This document shows, piece by piece, positions 53,641 through 61,747 of a DNA stretch of 64,000 nucleotides. A program made the translations under genes and the position numbers. The first letter of the stretch is position 1. Each line of letters starts with the position of its first letter. The notes below the pieces were generated by a model. It had not been told where the DNA came from and made no database searches. It was given only the letters and a program-made list of their open reading frames with translations. The stretch is taken from assembly GCA_934149245.1 (NCBI GenBank), contig CAKPER010000001.1:41072-105071 (forward strand), written 5' to 3'. The DNA comes from an uncultured Bacilli bacterium. Its GTDB lineage: Bacteria > Bacillota_I > Bacilli_A > RF39 > UBA660.

Positions 53641-53790
53641 CATAAACAAAAATGAATACAGAAAGAAACTGTATTCATCTAAAAGCAATTAAATATATTT
53701 ATATATTATTGGCTTTTTACCTATTGCCTTAGTATTAATAGCAATCAGGTGAGATAAATACATCTACTTTCCTCTTCGTTCTCATAGATT
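53641..53790 (-). promoter_or_regulatory. Leader of infC operon with attenuator hairpin (probable L20 leader)
   Basis: The RNA upstream of infC ends in ATGAATACAG / CTGTATTCAT (arms 53652-53661 and 53669-53678), followed by TTTTTGTTT and then the ribosome-binding site: an intrinsic terminator before the first gene. Further upstream are TTGCTATT and GGCAATAGG segments that could pair. In firmicutes this operon has an L20-binding leader, so L20-controlled attenuation is likely. No T-box GGTGG core is present. Confidence 0.65.
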
Positions 53791-53867
53791 ATATTATAAA
53801 TATATTTGATTGTCAACAAATTATTATTTTTTATTTGATTTTTAAGTCTTTTTTTACTTAGAGTTAA

Positions 53868-54302
53868 TCAGTTGTTATATTTTTGCCTCATTTCTCGCTC
53901 TATATCTCTTTTTTTGATATCTTCTCTTTTATCATAATTTTTCTTTCCTTTACCAAGTCCTAATAAAACTTTAGCTCTTCCTCGTACAAAATAAATTTTT
54001 AAAGGTATTAAGGTATAACCATCTAAGATAATTTTGTTGTTTAACTTTTTTATTTCTTTTTTATGCATTAATAACTTTCTTGTTCTTGTTTCATTATGAT
54101 TAAAAATATTTCCTTGTTCGTAGCAAGATATATGAGCATTCAAAAGATATATTTCTTCATTTTTAATGATAGCATAACTATCTTTTATATTCATTTTTCC
54201 TAACCTAATAGATTTTATTTCTGTGCCTGTTAGAGAAATTCCAGCTTCATATTCTTCTTCAATTGTGTAATCGTGTCTAGCTTTTCTATTTATTATTTCC
54301 AT
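53868..54302 (-). CDS. smpB: SsrA-binding protein SmpB
   Basis: The 144-residue protein has the SmpB fold: NRKARHDYTIEEEYEAGISL, TGTEIKSIRLGKMNIKDSYA, and the C-terminal GKGKKNYDKREDIKKRDIER tail that enters the ribosomal A site. It works with tmRNA in ribosome rescue. AAAGGAAAGTG precedes the ATG. It follows pyrH by 22 bases. Confidence 0.95.
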   Translation of the reverse strand: MEIINRKARHDYTIEEEYEAGISLTGTEIKSIRLGKMNIKDSYAIIKNEEIYLLNAHISCYEQGNIFNHNETRTRKLLMHKKEIKKLNNKIILDGYTLIPLKIYFVRGRAKVLLGLGKGKKNYDKREDIKKRDIEREMRQKYNN

Positions 54303-54324
54303 TTGATTTCACTTTCCTTTAATG

Positions 54325-55023
54325 TTATTTTATTAATGTTCCTATTTTTTCTCCTAACATGGCTTTTTTTAGATTTTCTAGGTTGTTTAGATTAAATACT
54401 CTTATTGGTATATTATTTTCCATGCATAAAGAAATTGCAGTTAAATCCATTACTTTTAATTTTTCTTTTATAACATTTAAATGTGATGTTTCTTCTATTT
54501 TTTCATAATCATCATATTTTCTTGGATCTTTTGTATAAACATAATCAACATTGGTAGCTTTTAATATTATATCAGCATGTATTTCTGCTGCTCTTAGGGC
54601 GGCTGCTGTATCAGTTGAGAAGAATGGTGAGCCTGTACCACAACCAAACACTACTACTCTTTTTTTATTGAGATTTTTCATAGCTTTATCTCTTATATAT
54701 GGTTCTGCTATTTCTCTCATCTCAACACTAGTCATAACTCTAGTAGCACACCCAACTTGTTTTAGAGCATCTCCTAAAGCTAGAGCATTCATAGTTGTTG
54801 CAAGCATACCTATGTGATCAGATGTACAGCTATCCATCATTGTATTACTTCGTCCACGCCAAAAGTTTCCACCACCTACGACAATTCCTACTTCTATTCC
54901 TTTATCAGATACTTCTTTAATACAATCTGCTATCTTTAAAGCTTTTTCAAAATCTATTCCTGTATTGTTTTCTTTTGCTAGAGCTTCACCACTTAATTTT
55001 AAAAGAATTCTTTTATTTTTCAT
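54325..55023 (-). CDS. pyrH: UMP kinase PyrH
   Basis: The 232-residue amino-acid-kinase-family protein shows LKLSGEALA, VGGGNFWRGR, DHIGMLATTMNALAL, FGCGTGSPFFSTDTAAALRA and KATNVDYVYTKDP, all typical of hexameric bacterial UMP kinase. It phosphorylates UMP to UDP. AGAAGGAT precedes the ATG, which lies within the end of the YutD gene. Confidence 0.96.
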   Translation of the reverse strand: MKNKRILLKLSGEALAKENNTGIDFEKALKIADCIKEVSDKGIEVGIVVGGGNFWRGRSNTMMDSCTSDHIGMLATTMNALALGDALKQVGCATRVMTSVEMREIAEPYIRDKAMKNLNKKRVVVFGCGTGSPFFSTDTAAALRAAEIHADIILKATNVDYVYTKDPRKYDDYEKIEETSHLNVIKEKLKVMDLTAISLCMENNIPIRVFNLNNLENLKKAMLGEKIGTLIK

Positions 55024-55306
55024 TACTATCCTTCTTTCTAATTATAAAATGCTTACAATCTACTGCACAATTTTTTTGTAAATAATTATCTATATTTTTA
55101 TAGTTATTGATTTTGTTAGCTTTCTTGTTGTTAGGATTATAAAAACCTTTTAATCTTAATTTGCTATAAGCAATATCTCCTACTACATAATCATAATCAT
55201 TAAAATATTCAGTAAATTTATCAATTAATTCTTTTTCGTTAAAAGCATCTCTATAATTTTTTATCAATTCATATTCTTGATTATTTAATATAACTTTCTT
55301 TGCCAT
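55013..55306 (-). CDS. yutD: YutD-like protein (DUF1027)
   Basis: The 97-residue protein carries the YutD pattern: YELIKNYRDAFNEKELIDKF, YDYVVGDIAYSKLRLKGFY, and a C-terminal Cys pair (NCAVDCKHFII). It is a conserved firmicute protein of unknown role. AAGGAGAAC precedes the ATG, and it heads the yutD-pyrH-smpB operon. Confidence 0.75.
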   Translation of the reverse strand: MAKKVILNNQEYELIKNYRDAFNEKELIDKFTEYFNDYDYVVGDIAYSKLRLKGFYNPNNKKANKINNYKNIDNYLQKNCAVDCKHFIIRKKDSNEK

Positions 55307-55416
55307 CTTAGTTCTCCTTTTTATGTTAAAGTCAATATTAGTATAGCAAACTATATTAAAATGAGCAAGGATAATATATAAAAAATTGGCAGAAATTCTA
55401 TTTAAAATTTAGTTAT

Positions 55417-56370
55417 TTATTCTGAAATTATAAAGCTTGTTTCATCTATGAATGAATAGTTTCGTTGATATTTTATTTGCCTTATTAATTTGAACATTGC
55501 CTCGTCTTTAGCTTTGGCCTCCAACATTATATCTATATTTTTTTCGTATTTTTTTATTTTATCTAAAAATGTTAAAAAGGCTTCACAATCTATATAATCG
55601 TGATGGGCTCTTATATTTTTAATGCTTTTTTGAGATGAGAAATGAATTTTAGGGGTTTCTTTACCCCATGTTTTAAAAATTTCATCTAAATAATTATCTA
55701 TATCAGTGCCTGTATTATTACAAAGAAAATGGTGATAATCTAAGACAACTCTAATATTTAAAATGTTGGCTAAATAAAGACAATCATCTATTGTAAATGT
55801 TTTATCGTCATTTTCTATTGCTAATACTTTTCTAATATTTGGTGGAAGTAATTTATAATTGTTTATAAATCTTGTTAATGAATTCTTTTTACCGAAAGTA
55901 CTACTTCCTACATGAATTAAAATTAATTTATCTTCTATTTTTAAGTTTTCTAATAATCTATAATGGTATTCTAAAATTTTAATTGTACTTTCTACAACTT
56001 CTGATCTAGCACTATTTAAAATACAATAGGTACTTGGATGAAAATCTAGTCGTATTTTACTTTCTTTTATTATATTAGAAATAATGTTATATTCTTTTGT
56101 ATATTTTTTTGTGTAGTCAAAATTAATGCTTGGATGAGTTGCTAATGGTATTAGATTGGATGTTATTCTATAAAAATGAATATTGTTTTTTTGATTAAAT
56201 TTTAGAATTAAGGATAAATTTATTAGATTTTCTCTTATTATTTCTTCTAGTTTTTGATAATCTTTTTCCACACTAAATTTACTATATTGATAAGTTTTTG
56301 AAGAAGTTATTCCATCTAACGAGGTGCAAATACATGCGTAGCCTAACCTTATTGTTATGTTTTTATTCAT
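55417..56370 (-). CDS. uvsE: UV DNA damage endonuclease UvsE
   Basis: The 317-residue TIM-barrel enzyme follows UvsE: IRLGYACICTSL, FYRITSNLIPLATHP, LDFHPSTYCILNS, LIHVGSSTFGKK, LAIENDDKTF and VLDYHHFLCN supply the metal-binding residues. It nicks 5' of pyrimidine dimers. It is coupled to spoVAE (TAATG), so repair is probably timed with spore formation or germination, as known for uvsE in Bacillus. Confidence 0.92.
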   Translation of the reverse strand: MNKNITIRLGYACICTSLDGITSSKTYQYSKFSVEKDYQKLEEIIRENLINLSLILKFNQKNNIHFYRITSNLIPLATHPSINFDYTKKYTKEYNIISNIIKESKIRLDFHPSTYCILNSARSEVVESTIKILEYHYRLLENLKIEDKLILIHVGSSTFGKKNSLTRFINNYKLLPPNIRKVLAIENDDKTFTIDDCLYLANILNIRVVLDYHHFLCNNTGTDIDNYLDEIFKTWGKETPKIHFSSQKSIKNIRAHHDYIDCEAFLTFLDKIKKYEKNIDIMLEAKAKDEAMFKLIRQIKYQRNYSFIDETSFIISE

Positions 56371-56720
56371 TAGTGTTTAGGTTTAAATATTAAACAAAGT
56401 ATAAAGGCTAAGGTTATTGCTAATGAAATTCCTGCTGACGTTAAATTGAAAATACCAAGACCTAGTCCTATAGGTCCTAATTCATTAGCTACATCCATTG
56501 CACCATGAATTAGTAAATGGCCAAAGGACGTTATTGGAACTAAAGCACCTGCTCCACAATATAGAACTATTTTATCGTATATTCCTGATACATCTAAAAG
56601 AGCACCTATTACTACGAAAAGACTAGTAACATGGCCTGGTGTTAATTTAGTTGTATTTAAAATAATCTGAGATATCATACAAACAAATCCACAAAAAAGA
56701 AAAGCATTTACATAAATCAT
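56370..56720 (-). CDS. spoVAE: SpoVAE-type protein of the spore DPA channel
   Basis: The 116-residue membrane protein has four helices and the SpoVAE (SpoVAEb) pattern: NTTKLTPGHVTSLFVVIGAL, GAGALVPITSFGHLL, GAMDVANELGPIGLGLGIF. It belongs to the complex that moves dipicolinic acid into the forespore and out again at germination. GGAGG precedes the ATG. It overlaps spoVAD. Confidence 0.92.
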   Translation of the reverse strand: MIYVNAFLFCGFVCMISQIILNTTKLTPGHVTSLFVVIGALLDVSGIYDKIVLYCGAGALVPITSFGHLLIHGAMDVANELGPIGLGLGIFNLTSAGISLAITLAFILCLIFKPKH

Positions 56721-57715
56721 TCTTTAACAACCTCCAAACTTACAGCATGGGCAATAGCAGGAATAGATTCTTTTTGGAAAAACATTGTAGGTGAAAATAT
56801 GGCTCCTGTTGGAACATACAATAGTCTTTTGATTTCACCTGACTTCATTTTTGATAGAAGATAGCTGAATGCTGTAAGTGCACTGCAAGCAGGTCCTGAT
56901 CCGCCGGCTAATACAGCTTGTTTTTTGGTATTATAAATCATTGTGCCACAATCATTATAGTTCTTAGAAATATCTAAATTATAAACTTTTTTTAAGTAAT
57001 TTATTAAAATCTTTTTGCCATACTCTCCAAGATCACCTGTTACTATCAGATCATAATATTCAGGCTTTTGATTTAAATTTTTTAAATGCCTATAAATTGT
57101 ATCTGCAGCTGCTGGAGCCATTATTGCTCCCATATGATTTACATCTTTTATTCCTTTATCAACAATTTTTCCTATTGTTGATGATGTTATTTTAATATTA
57201 GTTTTTGCTGTTGTTAATAAAATAGCCGCTCCTCCAGTTGTTGTAAATGTTGATGTTTGAGGTTTAGGAGTTCCATATTCTGTAGGGTTTCTAAATTGTT
57301 TTTCAGCACTACTATTATGGCTTGATGTTGCTACTATACAATTTTTAGCACTTCTATTTTCTAGAAATGTTGATGCTATTATTATTCCTTCTGAACTAAT
57401 TGCACAAGCATTGTATATTCCTAAAAAGGGTATCTTAAAATTTCTTATAGCATAATTAGATGCTGCTATTTGATTTTGTAAGTCACCAGCTATTATCAAA
57501 TCTATGTTTTCATCTTTCTTAGAAGATTTTTCTAGTAATAATTCTATTGCATCTTTCAATAGTTTTATCTCTGCTTTTTCCCAACTTTTTTCACCAAAAT
57601 ATAGATCTTTTGTATATATTTTATCAAAATATTTTTTTAAAGGCCCATTTGCTTCATAGATTCCTGCTATAGTAGCACTTTCTGAAACATATACATTTTT
57701 ATAAGTATTTGTCAT
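56717..57715 (-). CDS. spoVAD: Stage V sporulation protein SpoVAD
   Basis: This 332-residue thiolase-fold protein has NACAISSEGIIIASTFLENR, VATSSHNSSAEKQFRNPTEY, GGAAILLTTAK, and GPACSALTAFSYLLS. SpoVAD binds dipicolinic acid in the spore inner membrane. GGGAGG precedes the ATG. It follows spoVAC by one base. Confidence 0.95.
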   Translation of the reverse strand: MTNTYKNVYVSESATIAGIYEANGPLKKYFDKIYTKDLYFGEKSWEKAEIKLLKDAIELLLEKSSKKDENIDLIIAGDLQNQIAASNYAIRNFKIPFLGIYNACAISSEGIIIASTFLENRSAKNCIVATSSHNSSAEKQFRNPTEYGTPKPQTSTFTTTGGAAILLTTAKTNIKITSSTIGKIVDKGIKDVNHMGAIMAPAAADTIYRHLKNLNQKPEYYDLIVTGDLGEYGKKILINYLKKVYNLDISKNYNDCGTMIYNTKKQAVLAGGSGPACSALTAFSYLLSKMKSGEIKRLLYVPTGAIFSPTMFFQKESIPAIAHAVSLEVVKE

Positions 57716-57716
57716 A

Positions 57717-58166
57717 TTAACCTCCCATTATTCCTGATATTGCTAATCTTAGTAATCCAAATATATATACTGCTACTGTTCCGTATAATATTACTGTACC
57801 TGCTAATTTAAAAATATTAGCTCCTATTCCTAAGACTAAACCTTCTGTTTTATAGTCTAGAGCAGCACTAGTAATGGAATGAGCAAAACCTGTTATAGGA
57901 ATTATTAAAGCTGATTTTAATTTACAGACTAATAAATCAAAAACTCCTAAAGAAGTTAAAATAGATGATATTGTAATTAAGGTTAATATTACTAAAATTC
58001 CTGATTCTTTTCTTGGAATTTTTAGAAAGAACTCATATGCTTCTAATAATAATTCAGAAGATAATCCTACTATGCCACCTGCTACAAATGTTATTATTGC
58101 ATTTATTAATATTGGTGGTTTTGGAGTATATTTTTCTATAAATTTTTGATATTCTTTATCTGACAT
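57717..58166 (-). CDS. spoVAC: Stage V sporulation protein SpoVAC
   Basis: The 149-residue protein has four to five membrane helices and SpoVAC sequence: YTPKPPILINAIITFVAGG, ILVILTLITISSILTSLGVFD, and GAGANIFKLAGTVI-like LVLGIGANIFKLAGT. In Bacillus it is a mechanosensitive DPA channel. GGTGAT precedes the ATG. It is first of spoVAC-spoVAD-spoVAE-uvsE. Confidence 0.94.
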   Translation of the reverse strand: MSDKEYQKFIEKYTPKPPILINAIITFVAGGIVGLSSELLLEAYEFFLKIPRKESGILVILTLITISSILTSLGVFDLLVCKLKSALIIPITGFAHSITSAALDYKTEGLVLGIGANIFKLAGTVILYGTVAVYIFGLLRLAISGIMGG

Positions 58167-58234
58167 TTAGAATCACCATTTATATTATTTATAAATAATT
58201 AAAAATTATGCATTACTTAATAAATTATTTATAT

Positions 58235-58268
58235 CAAAAAAACAACCATTTTGTTAGTAATAGTTGTT
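58235..58268 (-). terminator. Terminator after the XRE regulator gene
   Basis: AACAACTATT pairs with AATGGTTGTT (one G-U) and is followed by TTTTTTT on the minus strand. It overlaps the gene end and separates it from spoVAC. Confidence 0.8.
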
Positions 58269-58550
58269 TTTATCTTTTTTGTTTAGATTTATACTATCTA
58301 TTCCTTCAAATAGTTGTTCTATTTTTATATCTAAGGCTTTAGCTATTTGTACTAAAGTATCGACAGAAAAATATTTTTTAGCATTGGGAGCTTCAATTCT
58401 TCTTATGAATTCATGCGAAAAACCTGTTCGCTCTGCTAATTCTGCCTGAGTCAACGAAGCTTTTTTTCGATTAGCTTTGATGTTTTTAGATATTATTTCG
58501 TATATATCTTCATTTCGTTTACTACTTCTATTACTACTAGTTTTCTCCAT
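58254..58550 (-). CDS. XRE-family transcriptional regulator
   Basis: The protein of about 98 residues has a Cro/C1 helix-turn-helix: IKANRKKASLTQAELAERTG, FSHEFIRRIEAPNAKKYFSV, then DTLVQIAKALDIKIEQLFE. I take ATG 58550 (MEKTSSNRSS) behind AAGGTGAT; a GTG three codons upstream is inside that site. It lies between the sigma gene and spoVAC; a perfect palindrome at 58595 upstream of its start is a candidate autoregulatory site. Confidence 0.85.
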   Translation of the reverse strand: MEKTSSNRSSKRNEDIYEIISKNIKANRKKASLTQAELAERTGFSHEFIRRIEAPNAKKYFSVDTLVQIAKALDIKIEQLFEGIDSINLNKKDKNNYY

Positions 58551-58594
58551 TTCTATCACCTTAGGTCAATTGTCTCACAAATTTTTAATTTTTT

Positions 58595-58615
58595 ATGTAA
58601 CCAATTCGGTTACAT
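58595..58615. promoter_or_regulatory. Palindrome upstream of the XRE gene
   Basis: ATGTAACC and GGTTACAT form a perfect inverted repeat around AATTC, 45 bases before the XRE start. No T-run follows on the minus strand, so it is more likely an operator than the end of the sigma operon. On the plus strand TTTTTG follows. Confidence 0.45.
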
Positions 58616-58633
58616 TTTTGAAAAAATCTTAAT

Positions 58634-59308
58634 TTATGCTACATTACAACTAGCTTTTTTTAACTTTTTTAGGATCTTTGTTTCATTTCTGGAGACTTGT
58701 ACTTGATTAGTTTTTAAATATTCTGCTGTTTCTCGCTGGGTTTTATCTTGAAAATATCTTAACTTTATTAGTTTTAATTCATCTAAAGTTAGTGTAGATA
58801 ACATTTCATCTAAAAGTATATTATCTATATTTATATTATTTTCTCTTGACTTAATATTATCTAACAAAGTTATAGTTTTACCATCTTCTAAGATAGCATC
58901 ATCCAAGCTTTTTACTTGTTCTTTTACTAATAAAATATTATTAATTAAACCTTCATCTATTTCTAAAAACTGTGATAATTCATAGACTGATGGCTCTTTC
59001 ATTAACCTTTGTGCTAGTATTGTTTTGGCTTCTAGTACTTTTTTGTATATTTTGTCATAATCTCTTGATGTTTTTATTAGTTTAGAACTTTTTATAAAGC
59101 TTATTACCTCACTTAGCATATATTTGTAAGCATAAGTTGAAAACTTTACATCTCTTGTACTGTCATAGTTATTATAAGCTTTTATAATTCCTATTACAGT
59201 TGATTGATATAAATCATCTTTATCATAATAAGTTTTATATTTATTTATTATTTGATACATTAAACCTTTATTTTCATTTATTAATTTAACTAGTGTTCTA
59301 TCATCCAT
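58634..59308 (-). CDS. sigF: Sporulation-type sigma factor (SigF/SigG class)
   Basis: The 224-residue sigma-70 protein has region 2 (KDDLYQSTVIGIIKAYNNYD, FSTYAYKYMLSEVISF), a short region 3, and region 4 (LKLIKLRYFQDKTQRETAEY, then LKTNQVQVSRNE). The DKTQ...QVQVSR block is characteristic of sporulation SigF/SigG/SigB-type factors. Position right after a SpoIIAA-like gene suggests SigF. Region 1 is absent, as expected. AAAGGAT precedes the ATG. Between it and SpoIIAA there is no space for spoIIAB. Confidence 0.78.
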   Translation of the reverse strand: MDDRTLVKLINENKGLMYQIINKYKTYYDKDDLYQSTVIGIIKAYNNYDSTRDVKFSTYAYKYMLSEVISFIKSSKLIKTSRDYDKIYKKVLEAKTILAQRLMKEPSVYELSQFLEIDEGLINNILLVKEQVKSLDDAILEDGKTITLLDNIKSRENNINIDNILLDEMLSTLTLDELKLIKLRYFQDKTQRETAEYLKTNQVQVSRNETKILKKLKKASCNVA

Positions 59309-59320
59309 ATTATCCTTTCT

Positions 59321-59632
59321 TTAAATAAAGTTAAAGGCATCTATTTCACAATTTATTTTTGATATTTTATCTTCAAATATACTACTTCTCTTATTAGCAT
59401 CACATATTAGTAGATGCCTTTTATCTTGTTTTATTTTATTATTGTATTTTAAAATATCGCTAATATTATTAACATCTATTTTTTTTATATTTTCAATATT
59501 TAATACAACAAATTTTATACCAACATATTCTACTAAATTATTAATAGATTCTAAGTATTTATCATTTTCTATTTGGCCTAATAGTCTGACAAATAATACA
59601 CCTTTTCTAAATTCTGTACTAATTTTCAACAT
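59321..59632 (-). CDS. spoIIAA: SpoIIAA-like STAS protein without the phosphorylation serine
   Basis: The 103-residue protein aligns with SpoIIAA over its length: KGVLFVRLLGQIENDKYLES, KFVVLNIENIKKIDVNNISD, KHLLICD-like core. In Bacillus the loop reads DSSG, whose first Ser is phosphorylated by SpoIIAB; here it is DVNN, with Val at that position, so phosphorylation control is impossible at this site. GGGTGAT precedes the ATG. Two Spo0A boxes lie 55-97 bases upstream. It heads a two-gene operon with the sigma factor, lacking spoIIAB. Confidence 0.7.
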   Translation of the reverse strand: MLKISTEFRKGVLFVRLLGQIENDKYLESINNLVEYVGIKFVVLNIENIKKIDVNNISDILKYNNKIKQDKRHLLICDANKRSSIFEDKISKINCEIDAFNFI

Positions 59633-59686
59633 TTTATCACCCTTTGCTTTTTTATTTTATCATCTTTAATTATTATTATAAACTAA

Positions 59687-59729
59687 TTCGACATAACTAG
59701 ATATTATTAGTAAGCGACAAAGTTCGACA
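59687..59729 (-). promoter_or_regulatory. Two perfect Spo0A boxes upstream of the sigma-factor operon
   Basis: TGTCGAA occurs on the minus strand at 59693-59687 and 59729-59723, 36 bases apart, both in the same orientation. The consensus 0A box is TGTCGAA. They precede the SpoIIAA-like start by 55 and 91 bases; TATAAT at 59680-59675 and TAAAAT near 59659 are possible -10 elements. This fits direct activation by phosphorylated Spo0A, as at spoIIA in Bacillus. Confidence 0.75.
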
Positions 59730-59746
59730 TAATATTTACTATACTT

Positions 59747-59794
59747 TTAAATAAAGTAAATAAACCTTAATAACCATATAAAAATCTTTTTCAT
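59747..59794 (-). CDS. 15-residue hydrophobic peptide frame
   Basis: ATG at 59794 lies behind the strong GAGGTGAG and encodes MKKIFIWLLRFIYFI, then TAA, only 18 bases before the distal Spo0A box. A TATAAT stands at 59823-59818. An overlapping upstream frame from GTG near 59868 ends on its ATG (ATGA). The strong ribosome-binding site argues for translation; size and composition suggest a membrane micropeptide or leader. Nothing else gene-like lies in 59633-59998. Confidence 0.4.
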   Translation of the reverse strand: MKKIFIWLLRFIYFI

Positions 59795-59949
59795 GATCTT
59801 CTCACCTCTTGTGTCATATTATAGCTAAAGCTTAGATTATTTATTATTGTTTTTGCTGTAATCACCTCACATATTTTTTTACCCTCTAATTATATTATTG
59901 GCTGTTTATCCTCGATTTCCTTTTAATTTTCTAAAATTTTTGCAAAAAA

Positions 59950-60000
59950 TTAAAAAAAGTTCAAATATCTAGGTGCTCCATTACCTAAATTGAACTTTTT
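59950..60000 (-). terminator. Terminator of the anchored hypothetical protein gene
   Basis: AAAGTTCAA pairs with TTGAACTTT, with an inner AGGT/ACCT, followed by TTTTTT on the minus strand; it overlaps the stop codon at 59999. Confidence 0.85.
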
Positions 60001-60559
60001 ATTTTTCATAATCAATATAATCATTTTCTTTTACAATTTTTCCATCACTATATAATTTTGCTGTTACTTCATTATTTTTTAAGTAAATGTCACGAACATT
60101 GTAGGCTAATATTTCTTCAGGATTGCCTGAACTAACATCTTTAAAATATAATGTTGTACCCCTTAAATAAAATTTATAGTTACTTGCTCCAGCAAATCCT
60201 GTTGCTTCTACTACTTTATTAGCCTCTACCTTTACTTCATCTTGTGAAGTTTGAGAGTCAAATGTATATTCTTTCGTTTTTTCGCTTTCTTGTTTATTTT
60301 TTTGAGCTTCTTCCTTTTTTTGCGATGACTGGCTACTTGAGGTATCGTTAATACTAGAAGAGGTATCTCCTTTAGTACTGCTGTTATTTTTACTAGATTT
60401 ATTATCTGTAGAAGTTGTATTTTTGTTAGGAATACTACTATTTAATATTTTATCTGAATTACTATATGCTATGTAACATATAAAAGCTACAACTATCAAA
60501 AAAACTGCTACTAAAGGAAACCTATTTTCTTTTTTACGAGATCTACTTCTTTTCTTCAT
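59999..60559 (-). CDS. Membrane-anchored protein with Ser/Thr-rich linker
   Basis: About 186 residues: a strongly basic start (KKRSRSRKK), one membrane helix (about 15-35), a low-complexity Ser/Thr/Asn/Lys region (about 40-100) and a globular C-terminal part (TGFAGASNYKFYLRGTTLYF). The small domain should lie outside the cell. I do not recognise it. ATG 60559 is preferred because AGGTGA precedes it, whereas the longer frame starts at GTG within that site. TATAAT stands at about -30. Confidence 0.6.
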   Translation of the reverse strand: MKKRSRSRKKENRFPLVAVFLIVVAFICYIAYSNSDKILNSSIPNKNTTSTDNKSSKNNSSTKGDTSSSINDTSSSQSSQKKEEAQKNKQESEKTKEYTFDSQTSQDEVKVEANKVVEATGFAGASNYKFYLRGTTLYFKDVSSGNPEEILAYNVRDIYLKNNEVTAKLYSDGKIVKENDYIDYEK

Positions 60560-60568
60560 ATAATTCAC

Positions 60569-60804
60569 CTATCTTTCTAGCTCTAATTATAGCACACTTT
60601 TAAATTTTTTAATTAAATTTTTATATATTATTTCAAATTTTTACTTATTACGTTATATTTAATATTTTTTATACTTTAACTTTATAATTAATTTTTCTGT
60701 TATATCAAAAAAGCACTCAATTTTTTTATTTTTAAACTTTTAGTTAATTACTATTTCTTTAGGAGAATTACTTGCTATAATGTATTTAGAAAGTAGGTGT
60801 CATA
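60569..60804. promoter_or_regulatory. Divergent promoter region
   Basis: TATAAT on the minus strand (GTGCTATAAT, about 60582) serves the anchored protein, and TTGCTATAAT on the plus strand (60776-60781) serves the ComEC-like gene. Their -35 hexamers are poor. No gene lies between them. Confidence 0.55.
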
Positions 60805-61746
60805 ATGCAAAATAACAAAAACAGAAAAAAAACCACAAGTGTTAGTATTTTTACAATAATACTAGTATTAATAACTTTTATCTATTCAACATTTACTGAG
60901 GAGATAAATACTAGTTTTGGTCTTCCTAATAATCAAACAACAACTACAACAGAAGCTAATAATTCCTTAAGTAATAACATTAGTAATGTAGAAGTATCTT
61001 TTTTAGATGTTGGACAAGCAGATAGTATTTTAATAAGTTCTAATGATGAATATATGTTAATAGATGCTGGAAATAATAGTGATGGTCCATTACTAGTAAA
61101 ATATTTTCAAAATCTTGGTATTCAGGAATTTAAGTATGTTGTAGGAACTCATCCTCATGAGGATCATATAGGTGGCTTAGATGATATCATCAATTCATTT
61201 AATATAGATAAAATATATCTGCCAGATGCCATTACAACAACTAAAACATTTGAAGATGTCCTAGATGCTATTGATAATAAAAATAAAACCTATACAGTTC
61301 CAAAAATTGATAGTACTTTCAATTTAGGAAATGCTACATTTAAAGTAATATATACCGGAACAGATACAAGTGACTTAAATAATACTTCAATTGTTTTAAA
61401 AATGACTTATAAAAATATATCTTTTCTCTTTACGGGAGATACAACTAGCAAGAATGAACAAAAAATATTAAATAAAGATATTAAATCTACTGTTTTAAAG
61501 GTAGGACACCATGGAAGCAAATACTCAACTAGCAGTGCATTTCTAGATAAAGTTAATCCTAAATATGCTATTATAGAAGTTGGACAAAATAATATTTATA
61601 AACATCCTAGTGAGGAAACTTTAACTAAATTAAAAAAAAGAAATATTACTACTTATAGAACAGACGAATCAGGTAGCATAATAGCAAAAACTGATGGTAA
61701 TAACATAAAATTCACAACAAAAAGAACTAACACTAATGGAGGATAA
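60805..61746 (+). CDS. ComEC/Rec2-like MBL-fold hydrolase, membrane-anchored
   Basis: The 313-residue protein has one N-terminal helix (about 13-30), a Thr/Asn-rich linker, and a metallo-beta-lactamase domain: FLDVGQADSILI, THPHEDHIGG (HxHxDH metal motif), FTGDT and GHHGS. This is the soluble domain of ComEC, the competence DNA channel, but without the channel itself. Such stand-alone proteins may be extracellular nucleases or phosphodiesterases. AGTAGGTG precedes the ATG. One of the few plus-strand genes, with DUF3006 next to it. Confidence 0.85.
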   Translation: MQNNKNRKKTTSVSIFTIILVLITFIYSTFTEEINTSFGLPNNQTTTTTEANNSLSNNISNVEVSFLDVGQADSILISSNDEYMLIDAGNNSDGPLLVKYFQNLGIQEFKYVVGTHPHEDHIGGLDDIINSFNIDKIYLPDAITTTKTFEDVLDAIDNKNKTYTVPKIDSTFNLGNATFKVIYTGTDTSDLNNTSIVLKMTYKNISFLFTGDTTSKNEQKILNKDIKSTVLKVGHHGSKYSTSSAFLDKVNPKYAIIEVGQNNIYKHPSEETLTKLKKRNITTYRTDESGSIIAKTDGNNIKFTTKRTNTNGG

Positions 61747-61747
61747 A

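Noticed and set aside
53641..53820. T-box riboswitch before infC
   Set aside because: GAAGAGGAAAGTAGA resembles the start of a T-box, but the essential GGTGG-containing antiterminator core is absent; an L20-type leader fits the gene context.
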